A stretch of 38,277 nucleotides of DNA from the NCBI GenBank assembly GCA_002083395.1, contig LWDH01000034.1, positions 1 through 38,277 on the forward strand, read 5' to 3'. Below the pieces are notes generated by a model that ran no database searches, was not told the origin of the DNA, and saw nothing but the letters and a program-made list of their open reading frames with translations. The position numbers and the translations under genes were made by a program. The DNA comes from Proteobacteria bacterium SG_bin4. GTDB taxonomy: Bacteria > Pseudomonadota > Gammaproteobacteria > Burkholderiales > Nitrosomonadaceae. Shown here in pieces: positions 1 to 7,441 of the stretch. Every line of letters begins with the position of its first letter. The stretch's first letter is position 1.

Positions 1-87
1 CTTCTTTAAGTGCTTAACTTCCTAAGACCCTTATTTTTTTATTCAACTCTCTGGAAAATCCAAGAAATAAATCAATTTCCTGAATCC

Positions 88-249
88 TCAAGTCGCCACT
101 ATGGCCCTTATGGCATCAAGCCGCAAATTACTGGATTCCAACGCACCAGTCAGTTGTTGCAGTTGCTGTTCAAAGAATTGAATTTCTTCGTCGCGCACGC
201 TCGAGTTGACTTGCCGCAACGCTTTGAGGCGTTCGATTTCCGGGGTGAA
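88..249 (-). pseudogene. Diverged duplicate of the rapA 3' end
   Basis: The minus-strand reading frame encodes the last ~50 residues of RapA and ends in the same IVAT-stop as the full gene at 1839. Hand alignment of about 156 bases gives roughly 25 mismatches (about 84% identity), mostly third-position changes, so this is not a fresh copy. Homology stops abruptly at the dRS3-like palindrome at 260. No start codon or helicase domain is present. I infer a remnant of a second rapA allele, for example a recombination scar or the far end of an inserted segment. Confidence 0.8.
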
Positions 250-259
250 GCAAAACCAA

Positions 260-287
260 TGGATTCCCGCCTGTGCGGGAATGACGG
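260..287. repeat. dRS3-like palindromic repeat, copy 1
   Basis: The core is ATTCCC-N8-GGGAAT with TGG before it and GACGG after it, forming a perfect GATTCCCGC/GCGGGAAT-type hairpin. It matches the repeats at 1261-1340 and 1781-1808. It lies exactly where the rapA-fragment homology ends and just downstream of the HepT stop. The form resembles the Neisseria dRS3 consensus. Confidence 0.85.
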
Positions 288-307
288 ATATGTGCACCAC
301 GATGCCG

Positions 308-739
308 CTACTGCTGCCGGGATCTCGCCGCATCCTTGAGCAACACCGCTTTGCTGTATTGCAGGAATTCGTCCAGATGTTTTTCTATCACCGCTACAGT
401 GATGGATAATTGCAGCACCTGATAATCATGCACCGCAATGTTGCGAAACCCTACCATGCGCTTGAGTTTTTCTGCCAAGGCCGCATCGATCCAGCCCGCC
501 TGCGCCAGCAGCGCAAACACATCGCGCGCGCTTTGCGGAATACCCAGTCGTTCACGCCGGATCAAGTGCTGCCCCATATCCAGGGCTGCTTCGCAAGCGC
601 GTTGAATGTTCAGAATGGCGGCGTCCTGCCGTGTGGGATTCCCGGCAAACGTGGCGGGATCGGCCTCGTACTCCTCGCGGGCGCGCAGCACACAACGCTC
701 AATGGTGGCGGCTTTATTGAGCAAGACATCATCGGCCAT
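308..739 (-). CDS. hepT: HepT-like HEPN toxin (RNase) of a type VII toxin-antitoxin pair
   Basis: This 143-aa protein matches the HepT family in length and pattern. HepT toxins are HEPN-fold ribonucleases blocked when the partner MntA adds AMP to a tyrosine beside the active site. The signature R-X4-H-X-Y is present: R99, H104 and Y106 in RNIAVHDY. The start was set at the ATG at 739, preceded by a GGGGGAG ribosome-binding site, rather than the codon at 766. The start lies inside the last 11 bases of the upstream antitoxin gene, so the two are translationally coupled. The tail ends close to the repeat at 260 and may have been altered there, but all catalytic residues remain. Confidence 0.85.
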   Translation of the reverse strand: MADDVLLNKAATIERCVLRAREEYEADPATFAGNPTRQDAAILNIQRACEAALDMGQHLIRRERLGIPQSARDVFALLAQAGWIDAALAEKLKRMVGFRNIAVHDYQVLQLSITVAVIEKHLDEFLQYSKAVLLKDAARSRQQ

Positions 740-1124
740 ACACGCTCCCCCGGTGTTGGATATCATCGATCAGCGCATTGCGGGCCTCATCCAGCGCGGT
801 TTTTTCGCTCAGAATGGCTGCTTCATAAAGTGCCGCCTGACTGTCTTTTTGCCACCAGCGCTCGCCCGTGGTGATGATCTGGTATTGCATGACCGTCGAT
901 GCCGCCCGCAGATCGAGTAAATCCACCGCACAGCCCGCGTCATCGGCTAATTCTCCAGCCAGATCGAACATCAGCAGTGGATCGGCATAACCGGGCACCA
1001 ATACCGCCAGATCCAGATCGCTTTCAACACTGGCTTGGCCCTGGATGCGGCTGCCAAAGGCATACAGCGCCAGCAGATTCGGTAAGCGCTCTTGCACTCG
1101 CTTCACGATGATTTCTTTGTTCAT
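729..1124 (-). CDS. mntA: MntA-like minimal nucleotidyltransferase antitoxin
   Basis: This 131-aa protein belongs to the minimal nucleotidyltransferase (MNT) family. The GS-X10-DxD signature is intact: G24-S25, then D36 and D38 (GSRIQGQASVESDLDLAV). In characterised HepT/MntA pairs this enzyme AMPylates the toxin and silences it. The ATG at 1124 was chosen over an in-frame start at 1193 because it has an ideal AGGAGG site 5-6 bases upstream. It overlaps the HepT gene by 11 bases, antitoxin first. The pair sits in a repeat-rich patch beside a duplicated rapA end, which suggests acquisition by transfer. Confidence 0.87.
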   Translation of the reverse strand: MNKEIIVKRVQERLPNLLALYAFGSRIQGQASVESDLDLAVLVPGYADPLLMFDLAGELADDAGCAVDLLDLRAASTVMQYQIITTGERWWQKDSQAALYEAAILSEKTALDEARNALIDDIQHRGSVYGR

Positions 1125-1260
1125 GCGGCCTCCTGATTTCAGGGATTGAGCTAAGTTCTGACGTGCATCATACCCTCTCACCGCTGATTTCACTGTTTTT
1201 TTCGTTATTCCCGTATTACCGCTTTACTTCTCGTCATTCCGGCATCGCCACTTTACTTTT

Positions 1261-1340
1261 CGTCATTCCCGCGAAGGCGGGAATCCAATCGCGGGAACGT
1301 GTCCGGTGGTTCTGGATCCCCGCCTTCGCGGGGATGACGG
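1261..1340. repeat. Inverted pair of dRS3-like repeats
   Basis: The left arm (1261-1287) is CGTCATTCCCGCGAAGGCGG followed by GAATCCA. The right arm (1313-1340) is nearly its reverse complement, TGGATCCCCGCCTTCGCGGG followed by ATGACGG. The arms are separated by about 25 bases and could fold into one long hairpin, like a paired REP element. Apparent short proteins with a VIPAKAGIQ-type motif here are translations of the repeat and not genes. Confidence 0.85.
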
Positions 1341-1402
1341 GTATATGTGCGGGGGACGGTATATGCGCGGGGATGACAGCCATGTGTGCGGAGATGACGG
1401 GC
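1330..1402. repeat. Short imperfect tandem repeats of ~18-21 bp
   Basis: Starting from the right repeat arm, the pattern GGGGATGACGGGTATATGTGC recurs about four times with substitutions and small deletions: 1330-1350, 1351-1368, 1369-1389 and a partial unit at 1390-1402. It looks like slippage expansion of the outer end of the dRS3-like repeat. No coding role is seen. Confidence 0.6.
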
Positions 1403-1445
1403 CGTAGAGTTGCGGGAGAGTAATGAAATGTACAGTGCGGGGAGA

Positions 1446-1748
1446 TTAACGTTCGGTCTCTCCGTTTATTTCCGGCCAGAGATCCCGCCATTGCGGATTG
1501 GTTTCTTCAATCAGTTTTAATTTCCAGGCGCGGTTCCATTTTTTCAATGCCTTTTCCCGGGCAATGGCGCTTTCCATCGTCGCATGCTGTTCATACCAGA
1601 CCAGGGTTTTAACCCCGTATTTTTGGGTAAACCCTTCCGCCAAACCTTCGCGATGCTGCCAAATGCGCTGGATCAAGTTCGATGTCACGCCAATGTAGAG
1701 CGTCCCGTTTCTTTGACTGGCCAATAAATAAACATATGGATCCTTCAC
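1446..1748 (-). CDS. GIY-YIG domain protein (YhbQ-like putative nuclease)
   Basis: This 100-aa single-domain protein belongs to the GIY-YIG nuclease superfamily, the fold also found in the UvrC N-terminal domain. Visible signatures are YVYLLAS near residue 5, the variant LYIGVTSNLIQRIWQH (second half of the GIY...YIG motif and catalytic Arg), and the conserved Glu in a later helix (AIAREKALKKW). The start is a GTG at 1748 with an AGGAG site. It is bracketed by dRS3-like repeats (1261-1340 and 1781-1808). Small GIY-YIG genes beside such palindromes are, to my recollection, common, and may be linked to their spread or cleavage. The fold call is confident; the substrate is unknown. Confidence 0.85.
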   Translation of the reverse strand: MKDPYVYLLASQRNGTLYIGVTSNLIQRIWQHREGLAEGFTQKYGVKTLVWYEQHATMESAIAREKALKKWNRAWKLKLIEETNPQWRDLWPEINGETER

Positions 1749-1780
1749 ACCGTCTCCTGTTTAACATCGCCACCTATTTT

Positions 1781-1808
1781 CGTCATTCCCGCGCAGGCGG
1801 GAATCCAG
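1781..1808. repeat. dRS3-like palindromic repeat
   Basis: The element CGTCATTCCCGCGCAGGCGG continues with GAATCCA and has the ATTCCC-N8-GGGAAT core. It lies between the rapA stop and the GIY-YIG gene and could act as a transcribed hairpin downstream of rapA. Confidence 0.85.
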
Positions 1809-1838
1809 TGTTTTCGACGCCGCAGCCCGCCTCAGCTT

Positions 1839-4790
1839 TTACGTCGCCACAATCACCCGTACCGCATCAAGCCGCAAGTTGCTGGATTTCAGCGCGCCGG
1901 TCAGTTGCTGCAATTGTTGTTCAAAGAACTGGATTTCTTCGTCGCGTACGTTCGGGTTGACTTGTTGCAGCGCCTTGAGGCGTTCGATTTCCGGGGCGAA
2001 GGTTTGCCGGATGCGCATTTCGGCGGCGGCGATGAGTTGCGGGGCTTGCACGCTGGCTTGTTGTTCGCTGGCGGCTAACAGTTCGCGGATGGCGTCTTCT
2101 TTCAGTTGGATCACTTGCTTGGCGATGCCGGTTGCAACCGGTTGCAGGTGCTGATTGACCGAGTCGTGATCGAGAAACGGATAATCGCCGCTGCCTTGTT
2201 CGTCGAGCAGGATGCGGATCACCGCGGGCGGCAGGTAGCGGTTGCTTTGCTGCACGTTATGTCCGCTGGCTTCGAGCACGAACAGGGTTTCCAGCAGCAA
2301 GGTGCCGGGCTGCACGCGCTTGTGTTTCATCATCGCCACCACGGCGTTGCCATTTTCGTGGCTCAAAATCCGCTCCATCGCGTGCGTGACCATCGGATGC
2401 TCCCAGGTCAGGAAGTGCACATCTTCGTTGCTCAGCGCGACATTGCGCGAATAGGTGATGACCGAGCCTTCGTCGTCCAGGCCGGGAAACGGCATGCTCA
2501 TGTGTTCGCTCGGTTCGATCAGAAAACTGCCGGTGCGGTGTTCTTCAATATGCACGCCGCAGCAATCGAAGACTGTGTCCATATACTGCGGCAGCAGCGC
2601 ATCGTCATCCTGCGCCTGCGCTTGACCGGTCAGCCGGTTGGCGATGTGCGGCCGGAACGAGTTGTATTCGAGCAGCTTGTCGCGCCCGCGATCGAGCGCT
2701 TCGTTCAATTCCTGAAGCGCCGTTTGCGTGACGCCGATCAACTCGCTCAATGCCTCGGTCTCGGTCTGGCGCTGATGCAGCGCGGCGATGAGTTGCTCTT
2801 CGACTTTGACAAACACGGTTTGACCGGCCGGGCAGGTTTTTTCGAACGCGTTCAAGCCTTCGTCATACCAGTGGAACATCACCGCCAATGCGCTATTTTC
2901 CAGATAAGGTACATGAATCTGGATGGTGTCGGTCTGGCCGATGCGATCGAGGCGGCCGATGCGCTGCTCGAGCAGATCGGGATTGAGCGGCAGATCGAAC
3001 AGCACCAGATGATGCGCAAATTGGAAATTGCGGCCTTCACTGCCGATTTCCGAGCAGATCAGCACCTGGCCGCCGGTTTCCTTGTCGGCAAAGAATGCCG
3101 CGGCGCGGTCGCGTTCGACCAGGCTCATGCTTTCATGGAATACCGGAATGAACTGGCCGGTTTTTTCTTTCAGCGCTTGCGCCAGATCCCGCGCGGTTTG
3201 CGCGTTGGCGGCGATAACCAGCACTTTTTCCGGCTTTACTCGCTTGAGTGTGGCGATCAGCCAATTCACGCGTGGGTCGATTTCGGTCCAGTACGGCTGG
3301 CCGTCTTCGGAGCGCACTTGGTAGATCAATTCCGGGCACAGCAGCAATTGCGGTTTGGATAACGGCGTGGTTTCAAACGTGACCAAGCAGGGCAGGTATT
3401 CCGCCGGTAGCGGCAGCGGACTGGCAACCAGCTTGCGCCCGGGAAACCCCTTGACCACCGCGCGCGTGTTACGGAACAGGATGCGCCCGGTGCCGTGCCG
3501 GTCGAGCAGTAATTCCGCGAGCTGATTCCGGGCTTGTTCGATCTGCGGCTGATCCGCTGAAGAATCTTGCAGTTGTGTCAGTAAGCTTTGCGCTTGATCC
3601 GATTCGAGCGTTTCGGCGATCAATTGGCAAATGTCAGCGTTCAATGCTTGCCCTTCGAGCAAGGCTTCAACTGCATGGGCGATCGGTTCGTACGATTGCT
3701 CCTCGGCGACAAATTCGGAAAAACTGCTGAATCGGTGCGGGTCGAGCAAGCGCAGGCGGGCGTAGTGGCTGGCTTTGCCCAATTGTTCCGGGGTTGCGGT
3801 TAACAGCAGCACGCCGCGGGTGCGCATCGCCAACTGCTCGATCATGGCGTATTGCGGGCTGGCGGCTTGCGGCGACCAATGCAGATGATGCGCTTCGTCG
3901 ACTACCAGCAAATCCCAGCGGCCTTCCAGCGCCTGCTTGAAGCGCTTCGGATATTGCCGCAGAAAATGCAGACTGCACAGCACCAGTTGTTCGCTATGAA
4001 ACGGATTTTCGCCGTTTTGGTTTTTCCTGTTGCGGTTATCTTCCCCGTCTTCGTCCTCGTCTTCGCCGCTTTCTTCCAACGACACGCAGCGTTCTTCGTC
4101 AAAGATGCTGAATTGCAAATTGAAACGCCGCAGCATTTCCACCAGCCATTGATGCACCAGGGTTTCCGGCACCACAATCAGCACGCGCTTGGCGCGCTCG
4201 GTGAGCAATTGCTGATGCAAAATCAGTCCGGCTTCGATGGTTTTCCCCAAGCCGACTTCGTCGGCCAGCAGCACGCGCGGCGCAAAGCGGCGGCCCACTT
4301 CGTGGGCAATATACAATTGATGCGGAATCAGGCTGGTGCGGGTACCGACCAGGCCGTACAACGGCGCTTGCGCCAGTTGATTGCGGATCAGCAACGATTG
4401 ATAACGGATGCGGAACCATTTGTCCTGGTCGAATTGGCCGGTGAATAAGCGCTCGGACGGGCGGTTCAACTGCACCTGCGGCGCCAATTGATCTTCCGCC
4501 AGTTCCATATTGCTGCCGTCTTCGCGGGTACCGGTGTAGACGGCCAGTCCATTGCGCTCGGCCACGCCGGTAACAATCATCGCAACGCCGTCCTGGCTGT
4601 TGACGGTATCGCCCGGTTTGAAGATCACCCGCGTCAGCGGCGCGGAATGTTTCGCGTACGCACGGCTTTCGCCGGTTGCTTTAAACAAAATGGTGACAAT
4701 CCGGTGTTCGACGGCTTGCACCGTACCCAACCCTAATTGTAAATCGACATCGCAGATCCAGCGTTGCCCTGGCTTAAACTCTTGCATCAT
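1839..4790 (-). CDS. rapA: RapA (HepA), RNA polymerase-recycling Swi2/Snf2 ATPase
   Basis: RapA binds core RNA polymerase and uses ATP to release stalled or post-termination enzyme. The 983-aa protein is slightly longer than E. coli RapA (968 aa) and colinear with it. The N-terminal Tudor-like region begins FKPGQRWICDVDLQLGLGTV. Walker A DEVGLGKT is at 177-184, the DEAH box at 298-301, and motif VI reads LEQRIGRLDRIGQ. A strongly acidic, polar stretch at about 239-262 (EESGEDEDEDGED...) lengthens the loop between the helicase motifs. Two adjacent Met codons open the frame (4790 or 4787), and no clear ribosome-binding site separates them. A diverged copy of the 3' end lies at 88-249. Confidence 0.95.
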   Translation of the reverse strand: MMQEFKPGQRWICDVDLQLGLGTVQAVEHRIVTILFKATGESRAYAKHSAPLTRVIFKPGDTVNSQDGVAMIVTGVAERNGLAVYTGTREDGSNMELAEDQLAPQVQLNRPSERLFTGQFDQDKWFRIRYQSLLIRNQLAQAPLYGLVGTRTSLIPHQLYIAHEVGRRFAPRVLLADEVGLGKTIEAGLILHQQLLTERAKRVLIVVPETLVHQWLVEMLRRFNLQFSIFDEERCVSLEESGEDEDEDGEDNRNRKNQNGENPFHSEQLVLCSLHFLRQYPKRFKQALEGRWDLLVVDEAHHLHWSPQAASPQYAMIEQLAMRTRGVLLLTATPEQLGKASHYARLRLLDPHRFSSFSEFVAEEQSYEPIAHAVEALLEGQALNADICQLIAETLESDQAQSLLTQLQDSSADQPQIEQARNQLAELLLDRHGTGRILFRNTRAVVKGFPGRKLVASPLPLPAEYLPCLVTFETTPLSKPQLLLCPELIYQVRSEDGQPYWTEIDPRVNWLIATLKRVKPEKVLVIAANAQTARDLAQALKEKTGQFIPVFHESMSLVERDRAAAFFADKETGGQVLICSEIGSEGRNFQFAHHLVLFDLPLNPDLLEQRIGRLDRIGQTDTIQIHVPYLENSALAVMFHWYDEGLNAFEKTCPAGQTVFVKVEEQLIAALHQRQTETEALSELIGVTQTALQELNEALDRGRDKLLEYNSFRPHIANRLTGQAQAQDDDALLPQYMDTVFDCCGVHIEEHRTGSFLIEPSEHMSMPFPGLDDEGSVITYSRNVALSNEDVHFLTWEHPMVTHAMERILSHENGNAVVAMMKHKRVQPGTLLLETLFVLEASGHNVQQSNRYLPPAVIRILLDEQGSGDYPFLDHDSVNQHLQPVATGIAKQVIQLKEDAIRELLAASEQQASVQAPQLIAAAEMRIRQTFAPEIERLKALQQVNPNVRDEEIQFFEQQLQQLTGALKSSNLRLDAVRVIVAT

Positions 4791-4910
4791 GGTTGTTCGA
4801 GACTCGTATTGACCGTTAAAAGACAGGAAACTAACTCAAACCGCTAATGATAGCCGATGCAAGGGATGCCGGGCAAAGCGCAATGACTTAAACCCGGCTG
4901 AGAATCACGC

Positions 4911-5648
4911 TCACTGGAAATTCATCAGCAAATTGACGCCGATAATATGCAGCAATTGATCGGGGCGGATGCTATGCGGCCGGTTGAAATACAAGTTCAT
5001 ATAACCGACTTCAACAACCGCAACCGGATTGATCCGGTAAGCCAGCCCGGTGAAAAAGCGGTTCTGGTCGAAACCGTTGGAAATGCCGCGATCGGTATTG
5101 GTCAAGTTGATAAACAGTTCATCCTGAATCACATAGCTCCACTGCGGCGACAGGAAACGCAACGGCACATTCAGTTTGATCAATTGCCGGAAACGATGGG
5201 CGACATCGTGATGACCCGGTGCGTGATGATCGAAAAACCGCTGCTCGAAACGCGAGCGCGTGGTAATCCGGCCAAACGAAAAGTTATCGGCCCATAACAA
5301 TTGCTGCCAGATGCGATCTTCGTTAAACGGTTGCGCGAGCGCAAACGGATGACCGGTCGGCACCCAGGCATAACCAAGCCACACCGAGGTTTTGTCGTTC
5401 AGCGAATAACCGATACCGGGCCGGACGATGCCTTGCGAAACCACTGAGGAATCGTTGCCGAACCGGCCTTGGCCCTCGAGCCACCAGCGGAATTTTTTCA
5501 AATCCGGATTGACCGGCGCGAAACTGCCTTGTCCAGTGACGTTCGCCCAGGTTTGAAAGTCTTCGACCAATGCTTCGGCGAAAACATGGGCGCTGATACT
5601 TATACCCAGCATCATTCCGGCAATCTTGCCAATGATTTTTTTCAACAT
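4911..5648 (-). CDS. DUF2490-type outer-membrane protein, copy 1
   Basis: This 245-aa protein has a signal peptide ending near HVFA-EA and alternating amphipathic strands with aromatic girdles (RWWLEGQGRFG, SVWLGYAW, RSRFEQRFF, GFDQNRFFTGLAYRI, VEVGYMNLYF). These are typical of the DUF2490 family, presumed outer-membrane beta-barrels of unknown role. An AAGGGG site precedes the ATG. The next gene (5828-6589) is a clear paralogue with the same block order. The two are separated by a strong terminator, so they are likely independent transcription units that arose by tandem duplication. The family call is fairly sure; the function is unknown. Confidence 0.8.
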   Translation of the reverse strand: MLKKIIGKIAGMMLGISISAHVFAEALVEDFQTWANVTGQGSFAPVNPDLKKFRWWLEGQGRFGNDSSVVSQGIVRPGIGYSLNDKTSVWLGYAWVPTGHPFALAQPFNEDRIWQQLLWADNFSFGRITTRSRFEQRFFDHHAPGHHDVAHRFRQLIKLNVPLRFLSPQWSYVIQDELFINLTNTDRGISNGFDQNRFFTGLAYRINPVAVVEVGYMNLYFNRPHSIRPDQLLHIIGVNLLMNFQ

Positions 5649-5718
5649 ACAGTCCGCCCCTTAATAAATTGAACCGCTACCGATTCGTAGCTAAGGAAGT
5701 GCTGATAATTGCGCTGCT

Positions 5719-5771
5719 CAAAAAATTTTAGCCGAATAACCTCCTTGAATCCAAGGAAATTATTCGGCTAA
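5719..5771 (-). terminator. Rho-independent terminator of the DUF2490 gene at 5828-6589
   Basis: The arms TTAGCCGAATAA (5728-5739) and TTATTCGGCTAA (5760-5771) are perfect inverse complements. An inner CCTTG/CAAGG stem makes a long bipartite hairpin. On the minus strand it is followed by AAAATTTTTTG, giving the U-tract. Confidence 0.85.
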
Positions 5772-5827
5772 TAGAAAGACAACAGCTAAAACTGTCGGCT
5801 AGAAAATCAATGCGATATCGATGATTT

Positions 5828-6589
5828 CTAGAAATTCAAGAACAAACTAGTAATAAAATTATGCATCATTTGATCAGGACGTGCGCTGTGCGGCCGGTTG
5901 ATAAATTGGTTCATATACCCCATTTCAACCGTGGCATATTGATTTAATTTATACCCCAATCCGACGAATGCGCGGTTTTGATCATAGCCACGAGAAATAA
6001 AACCAGGATTATCAACCGTATTCATCGCAATAAACAACTCGCTTTGAACGATAAAACTGAGATTCGGATTGATGGCCGGCATTGGAACCGCGAGTTTAAC
6101 CAATTGGCGGAATCGATGACCTACGTCATCTCCACCGCGGATGGGTGCATCATGATCAAAGAAACGCTGCTCAAAACGGCTGCGCAATGAAAGTCTACCG
6201 AACGGGAAATTATCCGCCCAGGTAAGTTGCTCCCACAGACGATGTTCATTGAATGGATGGCCTGTCCTTAATGTCAATGGTTCGGCGGTCGGCGCCCAAG
6301 CGTAACCGACCCAAGCCACCAGTTTATCGGTTAATGCATAACCGACACCGGGACGAATCAGCGATTGGGTAAATTGCGTCGCATCATTACCAAAACGGCC
6401 TTGTCCTTCCATCCACCATCTGAACTTTTTCAAGTCCGGATTGTTTGGATTCACGAAACCAAAATTACCTTGTGAGAAAACTCCTCCCCACACTTGAAAA
6501 TCTTCGGCTGTTGCATCGGCGGCAGCTGGATTGCTGAATGCCAAACCTAGTGCAGCCAACAAAATAAATTTATTTATCTTCTTAAACAT
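5828..6589 (-). CDS. DUF2490-type outer-membrane protein, copy 2
   Basis: This 253-aa paralogue of the 4911-5648 product shares DFQxW, NPDLKKFRWWxEGQGRFGND, RPGxGY, GYAWxPT, HPFNE and RSRFEQRFFD, ending in the same RPHSxRPDQ block and a terminal aromatic residue. The signal peptide is MFKKINKFILLAALGLAFSN followed by PAAA-DA. A GGGAG site lies 6-7 bases before the ATG. It carries a few extra residues (GLxF near NPNNPD, and LTLRTG) relative to its neighbour. The barrel probably sits in the outer membrane. No ligand can be inferred. It has its own terminator and a long AT-rich upstream region. Confidence 0.8.
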   Translation of the reverse strand: MFKKINKFILLAALGLAFSNPAAADATAEDFQVWGGVFSQGNFGFVNPNNPDLKKFRWWMEGQGRFGNDATQFTQSLIRPGVGYALTDKLVAWVGYAWAPTAEPLTLRTGHPFNEHRLWEQLTWADNFPFGRLSLRSRFEQRFFDHDAPIRGGDDVGHRFRQLVKLAVPMPAINPNLSFIVQSELFIAMNTVDNPGFISRGYDQNRAFVGLGYKLNQYATVEMGYMNQFINRPHSARPDQMMHNFITSLFLNF

Positions 6590-7090
6590 GCAATCTCCCT
6601 TTAATATGTTGTGAATTACTTAAGCCGTTATCTTCAGTTGCCGGTTAATGCCTCATCATGCCTTGGACCACCCGTTAACAACCAGCCCCGTTTCCTTCCT
6701 GCAATTGACTCTTTTTCAATGATTATCGCAGCTTAAGTTGATCGAGGCGAACAGTAACATAGTAAATGTTAAGAAATTGTTAAGAATTAGGCATATTTGC
6801 ATTGGTGTTTTTATCGCTAATCCTCAATGTTTTTCAAGCATTTAACACGATAAATCGAAAAATGTACAAAAATTTTTGTGGCAGTAAAACAACAATACTG
6901 TAGAGGAATTGTCAAGAAAAATGCACACAATTAATCTGCATTTCAATCAACATTCGTTTGACAAGATGTCATGAGAATGGGTAAGGTACAATCGTAAGGG
7001 CGATCAAAATAGCTGGTCGAATACCGAAGTAACATCTTACAATTCAAAAGTATTTTCGAACGAGTGAAATCAATCAACTGGAGTTAGTAA
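6590..7090. other. AT-rich intergenic region between divergent genes
   Basis: No gene is supported here. Visible elements are a direct repeat TGTTAAGAA at 6767-6775 and 6778-6786 (11-bp period), a perfect 14-bp palindrome ACAAAAATTTTTGT at 6866-6879, and a TTGACA at 6958-6963 that could be a -35 box for the cytochrome gene although no good -10 is correctly spaced. The region presumably holds promoters for both flanking genes. Confidence 0.5.
6767..6786. promoter_or_regulatory. Possible tandem-repeat regulator site
   Basis: Two exact TGTTAAGAA units lie one helical turn (11 bp) apart. That is the spacing used by OmpR/PhoB-type response regulators bound head to tail. They lie about 180 bp upstream of the DUF2490 gene starting at 6589. 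The regulator and function are inferred from spacing only. Confidence 0.3.
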
Positions 7091-7399
7091 ATGAAAAAAA
7101 TAAGTATTGCTTCAACCATCGCAGCATTATTCATTCTGACGGGTTGCGGCGCGAGCAAAGACTATACGCCGCCCGCCGATGCAACCGGAGAGCAAATTTT
7201 CAGCACCGCTTGCACGGAATGTCATAAGCCTCTCAACGCAAACGTTGCCATGATATTGAGCGAAAAAGTTGCGAATAAGGACGCGATCATCAAGAAATTT
7301 CAAGGCGGCAGCATGAGAATGCCGGCATTCAAAAATATTCAGGGTGAATCAGCCAATCGATTGGCTGAATATATTCTGACGAATAGCGAAGTTAAATAA
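7091..7399 (+). CDS. Monohaem cytochrome c lipoprotein
   Basis: This is a 102-aa small class I cytochrome c. A lipobox LTGC (16-19) predicts lipid attachment at C19. The haem site CTECH is at 41-45, and the likely distal Met ligand is M77 in the RMPAF segment. One further helix follows (ANRLAEYIL), the usual size of a single haem domain. A GGAG site precedes the ATG. It would sit in the periplasm, tethered to a membrane, shuttling electrons. The redox partner is not evident. It stands alone, convergent with hemN, and a perfect hairpin separates the two genes. Confidence 0.88.
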   Translation: MKKISIASTIAALFILTGCGASKDYTPPADATGEQIFSTACTECHKPLNANVAMILSEKVANKDAIIKKFQGGSMRMPAFKNIQGESANRLAEYILTNSEVK

Positions 7400-7406
7400 T
7401 CCGAAG

Positions 7407-7432
7407 CCCTGAGGATTGACAAATCCTCAGGG
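7407..7432. terminator. Hairpin between convergent genes
   Basis: CCCTGAGGATT (7407-7417) and AATCCTCAGGG (7422-7432) form a perfect 11-bp stem with a GACA loop, 8 bases after the cytochrome stop and 9 bases before the hemN stop. Neither side has a strong U-tract, so it may protect 3' ends or terminate weakly in both directions. Confidence 0.6.
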
Positions 7433-7441
7433 AACGCTGCT

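Noticed and set aside
10..339. 109-aa plus-strand open frame at the left edge
   Set aside because: It is the antisense of the rapA-tail duplicate and runs through the palindromic repeat. It has no ribosome-binding site or family resemblance.
1330..1402. Possible CRISPR array
   Set aside because: The units are imperfect, directly abutting and lack spacers. No cas genes are present.
1163..1491. Short proteins on both strands with VIPAKAGIQ-like sequence
   Set aside because: They are translations of the inverted and tandem repeats and not genes.
2106..3362. 418-aa plus-strand frame
   Set aside because: It is a long antisense shadow of rapA, whose motifs are unmistakable on the other strand.
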